Positions 8,864-16,592 of a stretch of DNA of 64,000 nt are shown here, piece by piece. The translations under genes were made by a program, and so were the position numbers. The DNA comes from Bifidobacterium aerophilum. GTDB lineage: Bacteria > Actinomycetota > Actinomycetes > Actinomycetales > Bifidobacteriaceae. Under the pieces are notes generated by a model. It worked only from the letters and a program-made list of their open reading frames with translations. It had not been told where the DNA came from and did no database searches. Position 1 is the first letter of the stretch. The number at the start of each line of letters is the position of its first letter. The DNA lies in NCBI RefSeq assembly GCF_010667685.1, contig NZ_WHZW01000001.1, forward strand, positions 124,001 through 188,000. Reading direction: 5' to 3'.

Positions 8864-10252
8864 TCACTTCGCGGTGACGTTGAAGCCCTGCTCGGTGCCG
8901 TAGGTCTTCAGCTTGTCCTGGAACTTGGCGAGCGCGGACGAGATGTCGCCGCCCTCCTTCATCTGAGGAACCACGATGTCCTTGAAGTCGGAGTCCATCT
9001 GGTTGTTGTACGGCAGGATGGACCAGTTGGTGTTGATCTTCTCGGCGGCCTTGAAGTAGATCTCGTTGACCTTCTGGCCGAAGTACGCGTCGTCGACCTC
9101 GGCGTACTTGGAGTCGGACTGGAAGGACTTCGCGGCGCAGAACAGGGAGCCGCCGACGGTCTGGAAGGCGTCGATGGACTCGGGGTCGGAGTTGACCCAG
9201 TTGATGAAGGCCAGCGCGGCGGCCTGCTTCTCCTTGGTGTCGGCGGTGGTGGTGACGCTCAGCAGCGAGCCGCCGGCCTCACCGACCTGCACGTCGTCGG
9301 CCGAGGATCCCCAGCTCGGCGGCAGAGCCGCGGCGAGCTTGCCCTTGAGCTCCGGGTTGCCGGTGGCGAACAGGCCGCCACGCCAGGAGCCGTCGATCCA
9401 GGAGGCGTACTTGCCGTCTGCGAAGGCGCGGTTGAACTCGTCGGTGCCGGACGGCACGGCGGCGAGCACGCCCTCGTCGATGAGGCGCTGCGTGAACTCG
9501 GCGACCTTCTTGGACTTGTCGTTGGTGAGATTCAGCGTGATGTCCTTGAGGCCGTCGACCGTCCACGGGGTGGCGTCGGCGGCGTGCAGCATCTGGATGA
9601 ACTGGCGGTTGCCGGAGGTGTCGATGAAGCCGAGGTACTTGGTCGGGTCGGCCTTGTGCAGCTTGATGCCGGCCTGCTCGTACTCGTCCCACGTGGTCGG
9701 GATCTCGATGCCGTACTGCTTGAGGATGTCGGTGCGGTACCATGCGGCGACCGGAGCCTGATCCTGCGGGATGCCGTACAGGCCGTCGCCGACGTGCACG
9801 TTCTTCCACGCGGCGTCGTTGTACAGCTTGCCGATGTTCTCGTCGATGCCGTCACCGGCGAGGTTGACGAGCGCGCCCTGCACCGCGTACTGCGGCAGCG
9901 CGTCGTACTCGAGCTGGATGATGTCCGGCAGGCCTTTCTTCGCCTTGATGGCGTTCTGGACCTTGGTGTAGTGGTCGGCGGACGCGCCGGTGGAGACGAA
10001 GTCGACCTTGATGTGCGGATACTTCTTCTCGAACGCCTCGACGCTGGGCTTCATGGTGTCGTACGACCATGCCCACATCGTGAGGTTGATGTCCTTGTCG
10101 CTTTTGAGGGCGGCCTCGACATCGGAGTAGCTCACGGCGGTCTTGGCGCCAGCCGCGCCGCCATTGCCGTTGCCCGAACCGCAGGCACCCAGCGTGAGAG
10201 CCATTGCCGCCGCGGAGGCCGCGGCCACGATTGCCTTCATCTTCGTTGACAT
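8864..10252 (-). CDS. Sugar ABC importer substrate-binding lipoprotein
   Basis: A 462-residue extracellular binding protein, first gene of the importer operon. The signal sequence MSTKMKAIVAAASAAAMALT leads to the lipobox LGAC with Cys24, followed by a Gly/Asn linker. The mature part has family 1 features: NLTMWAWSYDTMKPSVEAFE, VAAWYRTDILKQYGIEIPTT and FADGKYASWIDGSWRGG. The start is supported by GGAGAA. Two palindromic operators sit in the promoter region upstream. The companion glycosidase suggests a galactan- or arabinan-like oligosaccharide, but the ligand is not determined by the sequence. Confidence 0.95.
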   Translation of the reverse strand: MSTKMKAIVAAASAAAMALTLGACGSGNGNGGAAGAKTAVSYSDVEAALKSDKDINLTMWAWSYDTMKPSVEAFEKKYPHIKVDFVSTGASADHYTKVQNAIKAKKGLPDIIQLEYDALPQYAVQGALVNLAGDGIDENIGKLYNDAAWKNVHVGDGLYGIPQDQAPVAAWYRTDILKQYGIEIPTTWDEYEQAGIKLHKADPTKYLGFIDTSGNRQFIQMLHAADATPWTVDGLKDITLNLTNDKSKKVAEFTQRLIDEGVLAAVPSGTDEFNRAFADGKYASWIDGSWRGGLFATGNPELKGKLAAALPPSWGSSADDVQVGEAGGSLLSVTTTADTKEKQAAALAFINWVNSDPESIDAFQTVGGSLFCAAKSFQSDSKYAEVDDAYFGQKVNEIYFKAAEKINTNWSILPYNNQMDSDFKDIVVPQMKEGGDISSALAKFQDKLKTYGTEQGFNVTAK

Positions 10253-10365
10253 GTGTTCTCCTTCACCTTTCCGGCTCGCCCCATCCTCGAAGTTCCCCGG
10301 AACCATCGGTCGTCTACTGCGACGGCCGCATGTTGTGTTGTCAGGAAGGTTTTCGCCTTTCCTGA

Positions 10366-10379
10366 TGTTGACGTTAACA
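10366..10379. promoter_or_regulatory. LacI operator TGTTGACGTTAACA
   Basis: 14-bp near-perfect palindrome 113 bp upstream of the binding-protein start. It is the exact reverse complement of the site at 11651-11664, which precedes the adjacent LacI gene. Confidence 0.78.
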
Positions 10380-10388
10380 CAAGGAGGA

Positions 10389-10402
10389 TGTTAACGTCAA
10401 CT
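10389..10402. promoter_or_regulatory. LacI operator TGTTAACGTCAACT
   Basis: Second copy, 23 bp from the first measured start to start, so roughly two helical turns apart and on the same DNA face. It differs from the 11651 site by one terminal base. Tandem spacing suggests cooperative binding. Confidence 0.75.
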
Positions 10403-10488
10403 TCCGCATGGTAAAGCCTTTGTTCTATACCGCTACAATCCAGTGTTTGCAGTCGAAACGCCGACAAAGAAAACGGCGCCGACGACGA

Positions 10489-11589
10489 CTACGCCCGCGG
10501 CCGGTACGGCGCGGTGGTGCCACGCACGATCAGATCGGCGCCGACGAGCACATGTTCGGGCTTGTCCGAGCCGTTGATCCGGTCGAGCAGCAGCCGCACC
10601 AGCTCCTCGCCGGCCACGTCGTACCGCTGCCGCACGGTCGTCAGATCGTTGCCCGCATAGTATCCGCCGATCGAATCATCCACGCCGACCACACTCACAT
10701 CCTCCGGCACACGCAGGCCGCGGTCGCGCAGCGCCTTGATCACGCCGACCGCCAACGTGTCGTTCGCGCAATACACCGCCGTGCAGGCCGGATCCTCCGC
10801 CAACTTAAGACCGGCGCGGTAGCCGTCGTCCGCCCACCATCCGGCATACTCGAACGCCGGCACCGCACAGCCGTGCTCGCGCAGCAGACGCGCCCACGCC
10901 TGGGCACGGTACTGAGCCGCACCGGAGCCGGCCATGCCGCCGACGTGATACACGGTCTTGTGCCCGAGCCCGAACAGGTGCTCGACCGCCAGCGCACTGA
11001 TCAGGTTCTGGTCCATGTCGACTGACGACCAGTCGAGACTCGGGTTTGGCACCGCACCGACCGACACGACCGGCAGACCGGGGAACAGCTCGTCAAGCTC
11101 CGCGCAGATTGCGCCGCCGTTGTTGGCGATGATGCCGTCCACGTTCAGGCTGGCTACGAACGGCGATGTGGAGATGAGCGACTGATGGTCGCTGGTCTTG
11201 GCGGGCAGCAGGGTGAGACCGTATCCGCTGCGGGAAGCCGCGGCCATAGTGCTTTCCAGCATGAGCGCCGAACCCGCTGTTTCCAGTTTTTCGACCATGA
11301 TGCCGATGATCTTGGTGCGGCCGGATCGCAGGGCGCGCGCCATGCGGCTCGGCCGGTAGCCAAGCTCGGTCATGGCGCGGGTCACGCGCTCGCGCATCTG
11401 CGGGCTGACCGAAGGGCTACCGTTGGCGACACGCGAGACGCTTTGCATCGAGACGCCGGCGAGTTTCGCCACGTCGCGGATCGAAACAGGCTTGCTTGCC
11501 GACTGCGGCTTCGCCTCGGCGACCGACGGCTTGCGCACATTCATATCGTTCATATCGACGCTGACGTCATCGTGTTCATCGGACATCAT
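10489..11589 (-). CDS. LacI-family regulator of the adjacent importer operon
   Basis: A 366-residue repressor with an acidic N-terminal extension before the helix-turn-helix VSIRDVAKLAGVSMQSVSRV. The effector-binding domain ends with VSVVGVDDSIGGYYAGNDLT. GAGGTG precedes two adjacent ATG codons (11589 and 11586), so either may be used. It is transcribed in the same direction as, and upstream of, the importer operon but with its own promoter region. The same palindrome stands before this gene and twice before the importer operon, so it very likely represses both. Confidence 0.93.
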   Translation of the reverse strand: MMSDEHDDVSVDMNDMNVRKPSVAEAKPQSASKPVSIRDVAKLAGVSMQSVSRVANGSPSVSPQMRERVTRAMTELGYRPSRMARALRSGRTKIIGIMVEKLETAGSALMLESTMAAASRSGYGLTLLPAKTSDHQSLISTSPFVASLNVDGIIANNGGAICAELDELFPGLPVVSVGAVPNPSLDWSSVDMDQNLISALAVEHLFGLGHKTVYHVGGMAGSGAAQYRAQAWARLLREHGCAVPAFEYAGWWADDGYRAGLKLAEDPACTAVYCANDTLAVGVIKALRDRGLRVPEDVSVVGVDDSIGGYYAGNDLTTVRQRYDVAGEELVRLLLDRINGSDKPEHVLVGADLIVRGTTAPYRPRA

Positions 11590-11650
11590 TCACACCTCAT
11601 TTATGCTCGCATCACCACGACGATCCCAGCTTATCGCAGAATCACTAGGG

Positions 11651-11664
11651 TGTTAACGTCAACA
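11651..11664. promoter_or_regulatory. LacI operator TGTTAACGTCAACA (autoregulatory)
   Basis: Third copy of the importer operator, 62 bp before the LacI start. The rest of the 337-bp non-coding stretch 11590-11926 holds no convincing gene, and its base composition is already lower in G+C toward the right. Confidence 0.78.
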
Positions 11665-11926
11665 CATATAGGATGTCCGTTATCCGCCAACGCGCATGGA
11701 ATCGCCGGCCATGGCAAGCCCGCAACAACGAAGCAGCTCATCGCCCTCCCCCGGATCACAGTCCAAGAAAACGACACCGTCTCGACATGCAAGGGATGAC
11801 TCTCTCTCCTTGTTCGCATGTCATTTTTGGTTTAACAGAGCCTTTATACAATCGTTAGTTTCGCAAAACCTCAATCGTCGATCTATGGTCATGCAACGGC
11901 GATCAACACGCCCCGCACATATTCCG

Positions 11927-13000
11927 TCATTGCGTGAACGGCCGCAGATATGCCTCCACCTTGTTCAGAAAGTATCGTACGTTCGTGGAATAGTTCGGAT
12001 AGGCAACGGCGAGCTGCTCCGCATCGCGCGCATACACCAATACGGCATTGTCATAGCCGGATTCACCGCTCATCATGCCATCGACATCGGGAATCTCGAT
12101 GCACCGTTCCACCGCATCGTACCGGCGAAGAGCCTCTTCAAGCTCGTTCACGGGAAAAACATCGACGTCAAGATATTGGTTCTCCCTGGAAAGCTTCAGC
12201 AGAAACAGTTCGGATGACACTTCCGGGACGTCCGTGACGAACACGCTATCCACCGCGGCTCCGAGGTCGTCCAGCAATCCCCGTGTGCATTCAAGATCAC
12301 GCAGCCGATGAACCAGCATGGCGCGGTCTCCCTCAAATCCGGGAACCTGCGGCGAACCTTCTTCCAGCGCAAATAGGCTGGACACGATCTTAAAGAAGCA
12401 CAATCGCTGCTCATCATCACCGTTGGCGCCGGCTCGCACCGCGGGACTCTTATATTCGGTACCGTAGATTTCTCCCGCCGCTTCCACCGCAGTAGACCAG
12501 CAATGTTGCAGACGGGTCCTGATCTGCACCTCGACATGATACGAAGCCGAATCGGATACGACGTTGCACAATAGATGCCGGGACCTGTATCCGCTGTCCT
12601 GCGGCCGCGCAATATAGTCCTTATCGGCGGCCCCGTTCTTTAACGGCAGATTTGCCGCAAGCCATGTCGCCGCCTTCTCGGCCTGCCCGATTGATTCCAC
12701 GATCAGACGACAACCGCCAATATCATCCAGTTCCCCGAGTTTGAAATGCGTATTCGGCCGCCGAAGCTTACGTACGATGGAAACCATACGTTTCATCCGA
12801 AACGTCGCCACAGACTGCGGTATGTTCCGAGAGCATTCCAGAACCTTGGCGAAACACCGCTCGGTCGGCTCGACATGCTGGGCACGCCACCGCTGCGCGA
12901 TCACCATTTCACGAGAATACTCGGACGCGTCCTCGCACCGCGAGTTCGAACCGAGAATCCGACCAGCGGCGGTTGCCCTACTCCTGCTGACGCGCAGCAT
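11927..13000 (-). CDS. RelA/SpoT-domain nucleotide pyrophosphokinase, probable toxSAS-type toxin
   Basis: A 357-residue protein with a complete small-alarmone-synthetase-like core. Visible motifs are FRMKRMVSIVRKLRR (68-81, ATP side), LDDIGGCRLIV (91-101), KDYIARPQDSGYRSRH (127-142, with Tyr138 expected to stack on the acceptor base) and VEVQIRT (156-162, catalytic Glu157). There is no HD hydrolase, TGS or ACT domain. About 170 C-terminal residues are unrecognised. The adjacent divergent Panacea-domain gene makes a toxin role likely: toxSAS enzymes make toxic nucleotides or pyrophosphorylate tRNA CCA ends. No clear ribosome-binding site precedes the ATG at 13000, and an ATG at 12907 is an alternative. 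G+C is near 50% in sampled stretches, far below its neighbours, suggesting acquisition. Confidence 0.85.
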   Translation of the reverse strand: MLRVSRSRATAAGRILGSNSRCEDASEYSREMVIAQRWRAQHVEPTERCFAKVLECSRNIPQSVATFRMKRMVSIVRKLRRPNTHFKLGELDDIGGCRLIVESIGQAEKAATWLAANLPLKNGAADKDYIARPQDSGYRSRHLLCNVVSDSASYHVEVQIRTRLQHCWSTAVEAAGEIYGTEYKSPAVRAGANGDDEQRLCFFKIVSSLFALEEGSPQVPGFEGDRAMLVHRLRDLECTRGLLDDLGAAVDSVFVTDVPEVSSELFLLKLSRENQYLDVDVFPVNELEEALRRYDAVERCIEIPDVDGMMSGESGYDNAVLVYARDAEQLAVAYPNYSTNVRYFLNKVEAYLRPFTQ

Positions 13001-13053
13001 GCCGTTGTCTGAAGTCAGGCTCTACAATATAGCTTCCGGAAAGGAGGAGCACC
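13001..13053. promoter_or_regulatory. Divergent promoter region of the toxin-antitoxin pair
   Basis: Only 53 bp separate the two start codons. TACAAT at 13023-13028 is a plausible -10 for the rightward gene, followed by the strong site AAAGGAGGAGCACC before its ATG. The leftward promoter would have to overlap this stretch or the antitoxin 5' end, so one bound protein could control both. Confidence 0.5.
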
Positions 13054-13509
13054 ATGGCAACCATCACCGATGTGGCCGCCTATATTCTTCACGAATATGG
13101 ACCGATGACCACCATGAAACTACAGAAATTGGCGTTTTATGCACAGGCGGAATCGCTGTCTCGCCATGGGGCTCCATTGTTCGACGAGGATTTTCAAGCC
13201 TGGCGCGGTGGTCCGGTATGCACTGCACTGTATGCGAAGCACCGCGGCAAGTTCATCATCCGCGACGGAGAACTGCCCGTTATTCCCGGCATGCCAAATG
13301 GCGACGAACGAACCATCATCGATGCCGTGTGCTCCGTACTCGCCGCGCAGACCGGCAACCAGCTCAGCACCCGCACCCATAGCGAGGAACCTTGGCTCGT
13401 TGCCCGCAGCGGATTGCCCGCATCCGCATCGTGCAGCACGGTGATCAGCAAGAGCAGTATGGCGACTTACTACAAGGCCAATCCCGTCATACCGTCCGGT
13501 ACCGTGTAA
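13054..13509 (+). CDS. Panacea (DUF4065, SocA-like) domain protein, probable antitoxin
   Basis: A 151-residue single-domain protein. The family pattern is clear from start to end: AAYILHEYGPMTTMKLQKLA, then HGAPLFDEDFQAWRGGPVCT, THSEEPWLVARSGLP and VISKSSMATYYK. Panacea domains are known antitoxins that neutralise many unrelated toxins, including RelA/SpoT-type toxSAS enzymes. Its neighbour is exactly such an enzyme. A strong ribosome-binding site (AAAGGAGG) is consistent with antitoxin excess. The divergent layout is unusual, because most such pairs are co-directional and overlapping. The gene appears intact. Confidence 0.9.
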   Translation: MATITDVAAYILHEYGPMTTMKLQKLAFYAQAESLSRHGAPLFDEDFQAWRGGPVCTALYAKHRGKFIIRDGELPVIPGMPNGDERTIIDAVCSVLAAQTGNQLSTRTHSEEPWLVARSGLPASASCSTVISKSSMATYYKANPVIPSGTV

Positions 13510-13570
13510 GGACCCGGCGGTCCATTGCAGAATATGGGCTGAGGCTGGCCGCCTGCGGGTGAACCAGAGG

Positions 13571-13608
13571 AAAGCCAGTGACCCTGTGTCATGATAGGGC
13601 CCGGCTTT
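13571..13608. terminator. Weak stem-loop between convergent genes
   Basis: AAAGCC pairs with GGCTTT, and ACCCT with AGGGC inside. It sits between the Panacea gene (+) and comEC (-) and may end either transcript. There is no long T tract. Confidence 0.4.
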
Positions 13609-13616
13609 CGCATCTT

Positions 13617-15542
13617 TCATTGCTTCCAACCTTTCTCAAGGAATGTCGTGGTGTGGGCGAACCAGAGGGCGATGCGCGTGCGCGGACTCGGACGGAAGGG
13701 TTCGCCCGGCAGACCGGGGTCGGGATCGCGCAGCCGACGAAGGCGCCTGACGCCGTGGATGAACATGGCGGCGAACGAGGCTTCGACGGCGAGCATGAGC
13801 AGTGCGGCGGGCAGGTTGCCGGACGGACCGCCGGCCAGTGCGTCGCCCCATGGGATCACGGCGTAGCGTCCCGAGGCGAGCCATGCGGCGACGCGTTCCA
13901 TCACCTGAGTGCCGCAGGAGGCGATCCACGCGAGCGCGAACCCGCATTGCGGGCTTGCCCATGAGACGAGCAACGACGCCAGTCCGGCGATCGTGGCGAA
14001 TCCCACGAACGGGCTGACCAGCAGGTTCGCCGGCACGGATGCGAGCGGCAGTTCCGGTTCCATGAGGATCTGTATCGGCAGCGTCAACGATTGCGCGGCG
14101 ACGGTCATCGCCAACGGTTCCGCGACGAACCGCGGCAGCAACGCGCCCAGCCGTTCGCCGATCGGCCCGGAGAACAGCACGATGCCGAGCACGGCGGCGC
14201 ATGACAGCGCGAATCCGTAGCTGCGGGCCATCGCCGGATCCGCCAGCACTACGCCGATCACCGTCCAGCTCAGCGCGCTCATCGACTGGCCCCGCCGCCC
14301 GACGAACATGGCCGCCGCGCCGAACAGGCCCATGACCAGCGCGCGCAATACCGAATCGGACGGGTACATGGTCGCAGCGAGCATCAGATAGGCTGCCGCC
14401 ACGCAACCGGCGACGAACCGGCGCGGCAGCAGCAGTCTGGCACACAGGCGGCGGACAAGATCGGCAACGAGCAGGAAATGCCCGCCGGACACGGCCATGA
14501 GGTGCATGATGCCGGATCGGCGGAACTGGTCCTCGACCATGCCGGCATACGTGTCGTCGACGGTCGACGGCCGGATTGCCCCGGATACGGGACGCGTCGT
14601 GTCCTCCGTCGACAGGGCGACGCCGCCGACGACGTTGACGTGGTCCTGTCCGAGCACGCCGAGCGTCAGTCCCGGCACCAGTACGCGACCTTGGTCGGAA
14701 AGCCGCTCCGTGACGTCGAAGAACGATTGCCGCATATGCGCGATCGTCCGTGCGATGACGGTCGGTGCGCGGATGACGTCGACCGCGGACCGATCGCTGC
14801 CGACGCGTTCGGCGACGATCCACAACGGCCGCTTGCCGAACCGGGCTTCCTGCAACGTACCGCGCACACGGAGGGCCGCCCCGTCGGCGAGCGCCGCGCA
14901 ATCGCGGCCGGAAGCGAACAGGCGCACCGGCATGACGGACGGCCGGATGACGGTACCGGTCGCCAATGATCGTAGCGCGGCGTCGGTCTGGCAGTCGGCG
15001 TCACGAAGGTCGGACACGGTCGCCGGCGTGGAGACGCGCAAGGTCGCGACTACGAAGGATTCGCCGGATTCCCGTACAAGACGGCTGGCGGGATCATGCC
15101 ATTGCGTCAAGTCCGCCGACAAGGCGGCGATCGCGGACAGCAGCATGGCGATGACCAGTACCGTGATCGTCGGAGCCACGTCATGCAATCCCGTGGCGAA
15201 TGCTTCCGGCCGAGCGCCTGCGCGAACGCCGTCCGTTCGACGACGTACCGGCCCGTCATGGTCACGCCGTCCGGCACGGCTCGCCACGGTCATGACGCCG
15301 ATGCCGACCATGGCCGCAACGGCCACGATCAGGGCCAGCCGGTCACTTTCGCCCGTCATGAGCAGCATGAACGTCTGATGGGCGGCCAGACTTGCCATCC
15401 ATACCATGAGCGCGACGGGAAGCATGCGACGGTCGCAGCTCCCCTGTTCGCGGCTCGCCTGCTCACGAATCCGCAAATCCCGCCGTTCCCGCCAATCCCA
15501 CCGTTCCCGGTTTCCTTGCCGTGATGTCCGCCACACGCTCAT
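13617..15542 (-). CDS. comEC: ComEC/Rec2-family DNA-uptake channel protein
   Basis: A 641-residue polytopic membrane protein. After a basic N-terminus come two to three helices, a soluble DUF4131-like part, and the competence domain with the signature HLMAVSGGHFLLVADLV. In competent bacteria ComEC carries single-stranded DNA across the membrane. The protein stops soon after the last helices and has no metallo-beta-lactamase-like C-terminal domain, which many longer ComEC proteins carry. Its ATG overlaps the comEA stop in ATGA, fixing the start and implying coupled translation. Whether the organism is naturally transformable cannot be told from this locus. Confidence 0.92.
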   Translation of the reverse strand: MSVWRTSRQGNRERWDWRERRDLRIREQASREQGSCDRRMLPVALMVWMASLAAHQTFMLLMTGESDRLALIVAVAAMVGIGVMTVASRAGRRDHDGPVRRRTDGVRAGARPEAFATGLHDVAPTITVLVIAMLLSAIAALSADLTQWHDPASRLVRESGESFVVATLRVSTPATVSDLRDADCQTDAALRSLATGTVIRPSVMPVRLFASGRDCAALADGAALRVRGTLQEARFGKRPLWIVAERVGSDRSAVDVIRAPTVIARTIAHMRQSFFDVTERLSDQGRVLVPGLTLGVLGQDHVNVVGGVALSTEDTTRPVSGAIRPSTVDDTYAGMVEDQFRRSGIMHLMAVSGGHFLLVADLVRRLCARLLLPRRFVAGCVAAAYLMLAATMYPSDSVLRALVMGLFGAAAMFVGRRGQSMSALSWTVIGVVLADPAMARSYGFALSCAAVLGIVLFSGPIGERLGALLPRFVAEPLAMTVAAQSLTLPIQILMEPELPLASVPANLLVSPFVGFATIAGLASLLVSWASPQCGFALAWIASCGTQVMERVAAWLASGRYAVIPWGDALAGGPSGNLPAALLMLAVEASFAAMFIHGVRRLRRLRDPDPGLPGEPFRPSPRTRIALWFAHTTTFLEKGWKQ

Positions 15543-16255
15543 CGCACCGTCACCCCGTCGCGGATCTTGGCAAGTGTTTTCGCGCCGATGCCCTTGACGT
15601 CGAGCAGCTGGTCGACGCTGGTGAACCGGCCGATCTGCCTTCGGTGCGCCAGTATGCGTTCGGCCGTGACCGGCCCTATGCCCTTGACGGTCTGCAGTTC
15701 CTCCGACGTCGCGGTGTTGAGATCGATTCGCCCATCGTCCGCAGGCGGATTCGTCTCGGCATCATTGTCATCGGCATAGTCGTCATCGCCGCCGCCATCA
15801 GTGTCATCGCCGCCGCGATCACCGGTACCATCGTCGGAATCCGCGCCTGATCGCTCACCTCTTCCTTCATCACCGTCAGTACCGTTCGTACCGTCACCGC
15901 CCCGGCCGTCGGCACCGGCAATCCCGGACTTGTCAAGCGTCACGGATGTCAACGTGTCGGCGTTCGCCGCGGTCAGTGCGGCATCGTACCGTATCGCCTG
16001 CCGCACGAGCATGGTCAGACTGGCGCTGAGCAATATGGTCAGCAGCAGGATCGCGCCGGCCGCATGCGTCGGCGTGAATGCGATCCGCGGCAGGTCGCGT
16101 CGCAACCGGTGTTCCTCATGCGCGGTATCCGATTGACGCACGCCGGACAGGTCGCCCAGCGACGACCGCATTCGCATATCGGAGGTACGTGAACCGGCCT
16201 GTGCTTCGGACCGGGCGGACGGCGGTGATGCCAGGTCCCGCGTACGGGGCCGCAT
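15539..16255 (-). CDS. comEA: ComEA-like helix-hairpin-helix DNA-binding protein
   Basis: A membrane-anchored DNA receptor for uptake. One helix (AGAILLLTILLSASLTMLV) is followed by a long Asp/Gly-rich linker. The C-terminus carries a tandem helix-hairpin-helix domain, with RIDLNTATSEELQTVKGIGP and LLDVKGIGAKTLAKI giving the two G-I-G turns. The start is uncertain. The frame is open to 16513, but the leuS terminator at 16424-16467 lies inside that extension. ATG at 16255 is therefore chosen, with 16435 and 16177 as alternatives. None has a good ribosome-binding site. It overlaps comEC by four bases. Confidence 0.82.
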   Translation of the reverse strand: MRPRTRDLASPPSARSEAQAGSRTSDMRMRSSLGDLSGVRQSDTAHEEHRLRRDLPRIAFTPTHAAGAILLLTILLSASLTMLVRQAIRYDAALTAANADTLTSVTLDKSGIAGADGRGGDGTNGTDGDEGRGERSGADSDDGTGDRGGDDTDGGGDDDYADDNDAETNPPADDGRIDLNTATSEELQTVKGIGPVTAERILAHRRQIGRFTSVDQLLDVKGIGAKTLAKIRDGVTVR

Positions 16256-16423
16256 CACGGCGGCCTGTGCCTCACCACAAGCAGGCGGAGGCGGCGGATG
16301 CAGCGCAATACCGCTTCCCCGCGTCCGTGGCTCAGACGGATTCCGACGCTCCAATGCGCCCAACCGCCGCGCGGCCGTCGCCCGGCCGCCGTCGGCCGTC
16401 GCCGCGCCGATCGTGCCAATATG

Positions 16424-16467
16424 CAAGGTGCCCATGCATCCACAGTGAGGGATGCATGGGCACCTTG
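16424..16467 (-). terminator. Strong hairpin terminator after leuS
   Basis: CAAGGTGCCCATGCATC pairs perfectly with GATGCATGGGCACCTTG (17 bp) around a 10-nt loop. It lies about 125 bp after the leuS stop. No T run follows on the minus strand, but the stem is very stable. Confidence 0.75.
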
Positions 16468-16592
16468 TCCAGCCGAAACGGGTCATGTGGTCGAACGGTC
16501 GGCGGTTGTCCACAACGGGTTATCCACAACCCGTCACGACACCACGACCCTCGCAGGATCCGCAACACCCGCCATGCGTGCGATGGGCGAAA

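Noticed and set aside
7841-10249. An 802-codon plus-strand frame across the importer genes
   Set aside because: It lies opposite the binding protein and both permeases, which have clear family features, overlaps and ribosome-binding sites.
11696-12217. A 173-codon plus-strand frame upstream of and into the RelA/SpoT-type gene
   Set aside because: No ribosome-binding site, no family pattern, and it overlaps the well-supported synthetase gene.
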